A DNA stretch of 64,000 bases from Humibacillus sp. DSM 29435 (GTDB lineage Bacteria; Actinomycetota; Actinomycetes; Actinomycetales; Dermatophilaceae), in the NCBI RefSeq assembly GCF_001758225.1, contig NZ_MAST01000017.1, forward strand, positions 1 to 64,000, in the 5' to 3' direction. Of this stretch, positions 58,957-64,000 are shown piece after piece. The first letter of the stretch is position 1. Each line of letters opens with the position of its first letter. The notes under the pieces are model-generated. The model worked only from the letters and a program-made list of their open reading frames with translations. It ran no database searches and was not told the origin of the DNA. A program made the translations under genes and the position numbers.

Positions 58957-59951
58957 CGGGCCTCCCCTTGCTGGCCCCCACCGGTGAGACGGTTGACCAG
59001 GAACACCAGGCCGGCGAAGACGAGCGTCATCGCAGCCAAGGTGACCCCCATGGCGCTGGCCAACCCGAACTGGCCCTTGCTGAAGGCCGTCGTGAACAGG
59101 TCCTGGGACATGACCAGGGTCGAGTTCTCGGGCCCACCCCCTGGGTTCATCGCCTGCATGTAGACGAAGGCGTCGAGCGCCAGGATGCCGAGGTAGATGT
59201 AGGCCGTCTGCACGTTCTCACGGATCAGCGGGATGGTCACCGAGAACGCCGTGCGCAGCCGGCCGGCACCGTCGATGCGAGCCGCGTCGTACATCTCCGA
59301 CGGGATCCCCTTGATGGCCGCCACGAACAGCACCATGTAGAAGCCGACGAAGCTCCAGATGATGACGAACATGATGGCCGGCATCGCCGTTCGCGAGTCA
59401 CCCAGCCAGGGGAAGGACGTGAACCCGTCGAGCCCGATGCCGGTGAGCACAGCGTTGAGCAGTCCGCTCGAGGGGTCGTACATCCGCGCCCAGAGGATCC
59501 CGGTGATGATGGCCGGGATCGTGTAGGGGAAGAACGACACGACCCGGTAGAAGCTCGAGTTGCGCAGCCCCCGAACGGCTCCGTTGCTCGAGCCCCCGAC
59601 CGTCACCATCGTGGCGAGCGCAAGGCTGAGCACGATGGTGACGATCGGCACCACGATGGCGAGGATGACGTTGTTCTTCAGCGCCGTCATGAAGATGTCG
59701 TCGTTCCAGAGCTTCTGGTAGTTCTCCACCCCGATGAAGTTCATCTTCGAGGTGAAGCCCGACCAGTCGGTCAGTGAGTAGTAGAAAGCCTGGACGAACG
59801 GCCAGATCACGAACATCACGAAGATGGCCAGCGGCAGACCGAGGAAGACGAGCATGAAGCTGACTCGGTCGAACGTCAGACGGCGTCGGGATCGTTTCCG
59901 TGGCGGACCCGCCTGGCCGTCGGGGGCTGCGACCAGCGCGGGACTGGTCAT
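58953..59951 (-). CDS. Carbohydrate ABC transporter permease (MalF type)
   Basis: The 332-aa protein has an N-terminal basic segment (RKRSRRRLTFDR), about six spans and the EAA loop MYDAARIDGAGRLRTAFSV. It belongs to the CUT1 MalF group. It overlaps the binding-protein gene upstream and the MalG-type permease downstream by four bases each, so the three are coupled. The GlcNAc or chitobiose guess comes from the operon context (SIS protein, RpiR regulator, GlcNAc-kinase-like gene). Confidence 0.93.
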   Translation of the reverse strand: MTSPALVAAPDGQAGPPRKRSRRRLTFDRVSFMLVFLGLPLAIFVMFVIWPFVQAFYYSLTDWSGFTSKMNFIGVENYQKLWNDDIFMTALKNNVILAIVVPIVTIVLSLALATMVTVGGSSNGAVRGLRNSSFYRVVSFFPYTIPAIITGILWARMYDPSSGLLNAVLTGIGLDGFTSFPWLGDSRTAMPAIMFVIIWSFVGFYMVLFVAAIKGIPSEMYDAARIDGAGRLRTAFSVTIPLIRENVQTAYIYLGILALDAFVYMQAMNPGGGPENSTLVMSQDLFTTAFSKGQFGLASAMGVTLAAMTLVFAGLVFLVNRLTGGGQQGEAR

Positions 59952-61372
59952 GAGACCTTGACCTTCTTCACCGAGTCGTCATTGCGAACCTTGTCGGTGA
60001 TCTTCTGCAGACCTGAGGTCAGTCCCGCGACGTCGAGGCTGCCGGCCAGGAAGCTGTTCCACACCACGAGCTGGTCCTTGTTGGTGCCGTAGAGGTCGAC
60101 GAAGTTCCAGGTGAAGATCTTCTCTCCGGCCTTCTCCAGCATGCTCGTCTGCGAGACGAGAGCCGTCGACCCGAAGCCGTCGGGCGGCACAATGCCCTTG
60201 ACGATGGTCGGCGACAGCCGCGTCTTGGAGAAGTTCGTGGCCGCCTCCTTGGAGAGCATGACCCGCAGCAGCTCCTTGCCGCCGGCGACGTTGGCGCCCT
60301 TGGTGGGAATGACGAACGGCTCGCCGGCCGCACTGTGCATCGCCTCGTAGGGCATTGACGCGCTGGAGTCGACGGTCGGCTCGGGCGCGCCGGTCATCTT
60401 GAAGCCCGACTTCGTCTGCTTGCTCATCTCGTTCTCGATCCACGAACCGGACGGGTAGAGCAGGGCCGACTGGTCGTTGCTCCACTGCGACTGCGCTGCC
60501 GTGAACTGGGTGCCGGCCCCGCCGGGCTTGAAGTAGCCGGCCTTGACGACCGCGCCCATCGCCTTGAAGACGGCCTGCACGGCCGGCTTCGACCAGCAGT
60601 CGCCCTCGAGGTTCTCCAGTGACAGCCGGATCTCGTCGCCGCCCTGCTTGATGGCCGAGGAGATCGCCAGCGTCTGGTAGTAGGTGGCAGCCTCCTTGCC
60701 CCAGACGAAGAGGTACTTGTCCTTGGCCTTGGCGGCGGCGCCGAGCTTCATCGCGTCGTCCCAGGTCTTCGGCGGCTCCCAGCCGTTCTGCTCGAACAGC
60801 GAGGCGGAGTACCAGAGCGCGTAGACCGTCAGCACGTAGTTGAGGGCCACGAACTTGTCGCCGAACGTCCCCGGCTTGGTGACCCCACCGAAGAGGGTGT
60901 CCTTGATCGGAGTGCCCTCGAGGTTCGGCGCCTCGATGACGCTGGTCATGTCCTCCAGCTGGTCAAGAATGCTGTTGAAACCGATCGAGCCGGCGCCGGA
61001 GTTGTCGATGAGGTCGGGCGGGTTGCCCGAGACGAAGCGCGGCTGCAGCTCCTGGGCGATCTGGGTCGACGGAGAGACCTTGACCGTGCTTCCGGCGTGG
61101 TTCTTCTCCATGATCTTCGCGGCGAAGGTCACGTAGTCGATGCCGTATCCGCCGTTGAAGATGACGGCGTCGACGGTGGCCTTGTCGGCCATGCCGAAGG
61201 GGTTGTCCTTGGAGACCTTGCCGGTCTCGCCGCCCCCTGCCGCGGGGGTGTCGTTGCTGCTGCTGCTGCCGGCGCACGAGGCGAGGGTGCCGGCCAGGGG
61301 CACCGCCAACGCTGCCGCGAGTGCACCTCTCATGAAGATGCGGCGGTCGATCGCCTTCTTCTCAATGTCCAT
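59948..61372 (-). CDS. Sugar ABC transporter substrate-binding lipoprotein (Tat-type signal)
   Basis: I choose the ATG at 61372, which keeps GAAGGG upstream; an ATG at 61393 is possible. The 474-aa protein begins MDIEKKAIDRRIFMRGALAA, a twin-arginine-like signal, with lipobox LASC after the hydrophobic stretch. The mature part has the CUT1 binding-protein pattern (DGFGSTALVSQTSMLEKAGE, FTWNFVDLYGTNKDQLVVWN), close in type to NgcE-like GlcNAc/chitobiose-binding proteins. It feeds the two permeases downstream. The sugar is inferred from context. Confidence 0.9.
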   Translation of the reverse strand: MDIEKKAIDRRIFMRGALAAALAVPLAGTLASCAGSSSSNDTPAAGGGETGKVSKDNPFGMADKATVDAVIFNGGYGIDYVTFAAKIMEKNHAGSTVKVSPSTQIAQELQPRFVSGNPPDLIDNSGAGSIGFNSILDQLEDMTSVIEAPNLEGTPIKDTLFGGVTKPGTFGDKFVALNYVLTVYALWYSASLFEQNGWEPPKTWDDAMKLGAAAKAKDKYLFVWGKEAATYYQTLAISSAIKQGGDEIRLSLENLEGDCWSKPAVQAVFKAMGAVVKAGYFKPGGAGTQFTAAQSQWSNDQSALLYPSGSWIENEMSKQTKSGFKMTGAPEPTVDSSASMPYEAMHSAAGEPFVIPTKGANVAGGKELLRVMLSKEAATNFSKTRLSPTIVKGIVPPDGFGSTALVSQTSMLEKAGEKIFTWNFVDLYGTNKDQLVVWNSFLAGSLDVAGLTSGLQKITDKVRNDDSVKKVKVS

Positions 61373-61404
61373 TGTGGTGTGTTTCCCTTCCATGGGTGGG
61401 TGTT

Positions 61405-62196
61405 TCAGGCGTGCCGACGGAGTCGGTCGCCGTAGCGGTCTTCGAGGCCGTGGTTGTGTTCGTCGCCGCCGGGGATGTTCGCCGACAGGTAGACCGGCGG
61501 CGTGCTGCCGGATGCCGCGAGCCGCTCGGCAGCGCCGATGGTGAGCAGCTGGGCGATGAAGGCGGCGGTCATCGACGAGACCGCCCCGAGCCCGATGCCG
61601 CCGTCGCCGCCGCCCCCGTCGCCGCCCTCCACGCCCCCAAGGGTGAGCGTCGCGTCACCGTAGGGAGCGAGGTTGTCGATGACCACGTCGGCGATCTCGC
61701 TGAGGCGCAGGCCACTCGGGTGCTTGGGCGTCACCCGTGCGGTGTGCTCGAGGCTCGTCACGGCGATCACGCCGTGGCCGTTCTCCTTGGCCTTGAGGGC
61801 GAAGCCGACGATGGAGCCGTTGACCCCCGAGTTGCTCGCGATGAGAAAGACGTCGGCCGGGTCGGGGTCGGTCAGCGCCCAGAGGTCGTCGACGATCGTC
61901 GGCTCGCGTTCGAGGGCGGCGGCCTCAGCCAGCACCGACCGGTGCTGACCGCCGAGCACGACGACGTCGCTGAGGGCGATGCGGGCCGTGGGGATGAGCC
62001 CTCCAGCGCGCCCGGCGATCTCCATCGCGAACGCCTGTGAGTGCCCGGTTCCGAACGCCTGGAGGATGCCGTTGTCGGTGATCGAGCCGGCGATCATGGC
62101 GATGGCGGTGTCGAGGCCACCCTCGGCCGCCATCGCGGCGATCCGCTCGATGCGGCTGGTGGTCTGTTCGGTCATCTGTCTCATGAGGTCAGACAT
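61405..62196 (-). CDS. SIS-domain sugar isomerase-like protein
   Basis: The ATG at 62196 overlaps the RpiR stop by 8 bases. The 263-aa protein has a SIS domain: GGLDTAIAMIAGSITDNGIL, QAFGTGHSQAFAMEIAGRAG, PADVFLIASNSGVNGSIVGF and GVIAVTSLEHTARVTPKHPS. The G-T-G-H-S and S-N-S-G loops are the phosphosugar-binding sites. This fits the sugar isomerase domain family (UPF0309-like) found with GlcNAc uptake genes. It may deaminate, isomerise or sense an amino-sugar phosphate. The exact reaction is unknown. Confidence 0.88.
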   Translation of the reverse strand: MSDLMRQMTEQTTSRIERIAAMAAEGGLDTAIAMIAGSITDNGILQAFGTGHSQAFAMEIAGRAGGLIPTARIALSDVVVLGGQHRSVLAEAAALEREPTIVDDLWALTDPDPADVFLIASNSGVNGSIVGFALKAKENGHGVIAVTSLEHTARVTPKHPSGLRLSEIADVVIDNLAPYGDATLTLGGVEGGDGGGGDGGIGLGAVSSMTAAFIAQLLTIGAAERLAASGSTPPVYLSANIPGGDEHNHGLEDRYGDRLRRHA

Positions 62197-63193
62197 GCGC
62201 GGTGTCCTTTCCGGGCTGGCCACCCGGGGCGGAGGGAAGGGAGGTCGGTTCGTTGTTCTTGGACGCGGACGGTTGGCGGCGCAGCAGCCGGCGATGGGGA
62301 GACACGGCCATCGCCGAGGCCGCCAGCTTGGTGGTCGTGCGGGGAAAGTTCTGCTGTGCGACCAGCACGTACAGCAGGTCGAGCACGAAGAGCTGCGAGT
62401 GCTTGGCCGACAGCTCGTCAGGCTGGAGGTACTCGTCAGGGGCTGCCGTGTGCAGATGCTCGTCGGCGAGCCCGGCCAACGGCGAGTCGGAGCGGTTGGT
62501 CAGCGCGACCGTGAAGGCGCCGGTCGACTTCGCCTGCGAGAGCATCTGGATCGTCTCGTGGGTGCGGCCGGTGTTCGAGATGCCGATCGCGACGCTGCGC
62601 TCGTCCTGGATCGCGGCGCTGGTCAGGCCGAGGTGGACCTCCGTCCACGCGTGCACGTTGACGCCGATGCGGTAGAGGCGCATGGCCATCTCGTTCGCCA
62701 TGCCGCCGCTGCCGCCGATGCCGTAGATGTCGATGTGCTCGCACGTCGCCATTCGAGCCGCGATGAGGGTAAGCTGCTCGAGGTCGATCGACTCGGCGGT
62801 CGCCTCCAACGAACGGGCGTGCGTGTCGAGCAGCGCCCGCAGCACCTCGCCGGCACTGTCGTCGGGATCGAACGCCCGACCGATGTCGGTGTGCCAGGAC
62901 TCGTTCGTGTCACCCCGTCCGACGTCGGCGGCGACCCCCACCCGCAACGGCACGTAGCCGGCGTAGCCGATGGCCCGGCAGAACCGGGTCACGGTCGCCG
63001 CCGAGGTTCCGGCCTGCTCGGCCAGCTCGGTGATCGAGAGGTTGAGCGGCGCCGTCGGGTGCTCGAGCAGCAGCCCCGCTATCTTGTCCATGGCTACTGA
63101 CATCTGCGGCCTTCGGGCGGCGATCCGGTGGGCGACGCCGAGACGCGAGTCGGCGGGGCCGACCCGGTTCGCCAGCTTTGGCGTCGTCACCAT
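62189..63193 (-). CDS. MurR/RpiR-family transcriptional regulator
   Basis: The 334-aa protein has an N-terminal helix-turn-helix (SITELAEQAGTSAATVTRFC, about 53-72) and a C-terminal SIS effector domain (HIDIYGIGGSGGMANEMAMR, VAIGISNTGRTHETIQMLSQ). RpiR/MurR regulators sense phosphosugars and control amino-sugar uptake. It heads the minus-strand operon and lies opposite a sugar kinase gene, 71 bases away. A candidate operator overlaps its start region, which suggests autoregulation. Confidence 0.92.
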   Translation of the reverse strand: MVTTPKLANRVGPADSRLGVAHRIAARRPQMSVAMDKIAGLLLEHPTAPLNLSITELAEQAGTSAATVTRFCRAIGYAGYVPLRVGVAADVGRGDTNESWHTDIGRAFDPDDSAGEVLRALLDTHARSLEATAESIDLEQLTLIAARMATCEHIDIYGIGGSGGMANEMAMRLYRIGVNVHAWTEVHLGLTSAAIQDERSVAIGISNTGRTHETIQMLSQAKSTGAFTVALTNRSDSPLAGLADEHLHTAAPDEYLQPDELSAKHSQLFVLDLLYVLVAQQNFPRTTTKLAASAMAVSPHRRLLRRQPSASKNNEPTSLPSAPGGQPGKDTAHV

Positions 63194-63207
63194 GATGAAA
63201 ATTCATC
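63194..63207. promoter_or_regulatory. Candidate RpiR operator
   Basis: GATGAA-AA-TTCATC is a 6-bp inverted repeat with a 2-base centre, directly before the regulator ATG. A related half-site (CTGAAAATC) lies 26-30 bases further toward the kinase gene. RpiR/MurR proteins bind similar GAAA..TTTC palindromes. A protein bound here could repress both divergent units. Confidence 0.5.
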
Positions 63208-63264
63208 TCACTCGTAGGAGTTGTTCACTGAAAATCTTTCCCATCCTGAGCGTGAGGTCAACGA

Positions 63265-64000
63265 ATGAGCGATGACAAGTCGATAACGATGACCCACCAC
63301 CTCGGCATCGACGCGGGCGGCACCTCCACCCGCGCCGTTGTGCTCGACTCTCACGGGCGTGCCCTCGGCTATGGACGATCGGGCAGCGGCAACCCCATCT
63401 CGGCCGGCCCCGTCGTTGCCGCCGCGTCACTTCGAGCCGCCACCGCCCAAGCCCTGGACGGCGCAGCCCTGGCCGGCTCGGTGATCAGCACGACGGCCGT
63501 GGCCATGGCCGGAGGCAGCAGCGTGACCGATGACCTCACGGTGGCCGCGAGCATCCGGGGGGCGCTCCTGCCCACCGGAGTGACGGCCGCCGTGACGATC
63601 GAGAAGGACCTGCTCGCGCTGTACTTCTCGGGAACGCCCGAGGCCGATGGCTACGCCCTCGTAGCCGGCACCGGGGCTGCGGCGGTGCGGGTCCGAGGCG
63701 GCGAGGTGGAGGCGGTCTGTGACGGGTTGGGCTGGCTGCTCGGCGACGACGGCTCCGGCTTCTGGATCGGACGCGAAGTGGCCCGAGCCGTCGCTGCCGA
63801 CCTCGACGGGCGAGGCCCCACCACGGCGCTGACCCCGATGCTGCTCGCTGCGAGGAACCCGGGCCTCACGACTGGTAGAGCCCCCACCTCCAGCTCCGTT
63901 GTGCGGCATGAGCTTTCGAGCGAACGCGACCTACGACTGAGCGAGCTCGTGAGGTGGGTCTACGCCCTCCGACCGGTACAGCTCGCCCAGTACGCTCCGC
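63265..64000 (+). CDS. N-acetylglucosamine kinase-like ATPase (BadF/BadG family), cut by window edge
   Basis: The ATG at 63265 follows GAGG. The visible 245 residues begin MSDDKSITMTHHLGIDAGGT, with the ASKHA phosphate-1 motif GIDAGGTSTRAVV, then TTAVAMAGGSSVTD, a catalytic-type Asp in IEKDLLALY, and the phosphate-2 loop ALVAGTGAAAVRV with GLGWLLGDDGSGFWIG. This is the BadF/BcrA-type family, which includes eukaryotic-like GlcNAc kinases. It diverges from the RpiR gene and probably phosphorylates the imported amino sugar. The frame is open to the window end. Confidence 0.9.
   Translation, partial: MSDDKSITMTHHLGIDAGGTSTRAVVLDSHGRALGYGRSGSGNPISAGPVVAAASLRAATAQALDGAALAGSVISTTAVAMAGGSSVTDDLTVAASIRGALLPTGVTAAVTIEKDLLALYFSGTPEADGYALVAGTGAAAVRVRGGEVEAVCDGLGWLLGDDGSGFWIGREVARAVAADLDGRGPTTALTPMLLAARNPGLTTGRAPTSSSVVRHELSSERDLRLSELVRWVYALRPVQLAQYAP

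Noticed and set aside
57959-58981. Long minus-strand frame joining DinB to sequence upstream
   Set aside because: The upstream part is an out-of-frame shadow of the MalG-type permease. The ATG at 57958 fits the DinB family start.
1-64000. CRISPR array, rRNA, riboswitch or replication origin
   Set aside because: I looked for spaced direct repeats, conserved rRNA segments and known riboswitch cores and found none. Only one tRNA is evident.

Overview
This is high-GC actinobacterial DNA. GTG and TTG starts, ATGA-type gene overlaps, SCO6880/SCO6881-type conjugation genes, a WXG100 protein and an NgcE/DasA-like sugar ABC operon all point to Actinomycetota. A member of Micrococcales (Intrasporangiaceae-like) is my best guess, but I could not test it. 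Everything left of a tRNA-Tyr gene (55361-55444) looks like a decayed integrative element or genomic island. The DNA right of it looks like ordinary chromosome.

Layout. 1-5.8 kb: an insertion-sequence graveyard (ISL3, IS1634) with a few small genes (methyltransferase, small membrane and lipoprotein genes, zinc-ribbon and PH-like proteins). 5.8-9.7 kb: a 46-aa zinc-ribbon protein and a LuxR-type two-component pair. Its two-module kinase carries a 307-bp segment that is duplicated at 1.3-1.6 kb. 9.9-18.6 kb: the plus-strand Ter cluster TelA, XpaC-like, TerD and TerA-like, then a frameshifted TerD remnant, a minus-strand CitE-like lyase, about 1.8 kb of decayed sequence and another TerD. 18.7-36.1 kb: a tightly packed ten-gene minus-strand operon encoding a TerD, a zinc-ribbon GTPase, a vWA protein, a GAP1-like protein, three large or membrane proteins of unknown role, a tubulin/FtsZ-like GTPase, a membrane-anchored vWA protein and a small membrane protein. 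36.4-40.6 kb: TerD, TerA, a DUF475/TerC membrane protein and two more TerD genes. 42.2-43.9 kb: a propeller lipoprotein. 44.3-50.4 kb: the Ter-linked nucleoside-like biosynthetic module (HAD phosphatase, StiP/PELOTA phosphoribosyltransferase, TRSP phosphoribosyltransferase, a broken CitE-like lyase, and a divergent ATP-grasp). 50.5-55.3 kb: conjugation-gene remnants, an IS481 element and a truncated, frameshifted integrase beside tRNA-Tyr. 55.6-64 kb: YajQ, DUF4031-NUDIX, WXG100, DinB, then ABC permeases, a Tat-lipoprotein binding protein, a SIS protein and an RpiR regulator, with a divergent N-acetylglucosamine-kinase-like gene.

How the parts may work together. TerD proteins are calcium-binding beta-sandwich proteins. 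DUF475/TerC, TelA and the vWA and zinc-ribbon GTPase proteins are, in published comparative genomics, parts of Ter-type stress or conflict systems. This window holds a complete GTPase-GAP1-tubulin-vWA-TerD operon, eight intact TerD/TerA-fold genes and a nearly complete metabolite pathway. The pathway's own lyase copy is broken, but an intact paralogue lies about 32 kb away. The island appears to have lost mobility. The IS481 flanks are two different CTAG target sites, which suggests that an IS-mediated deletion removed the rest of the conjugation machinery and the 5' end of the integrase.
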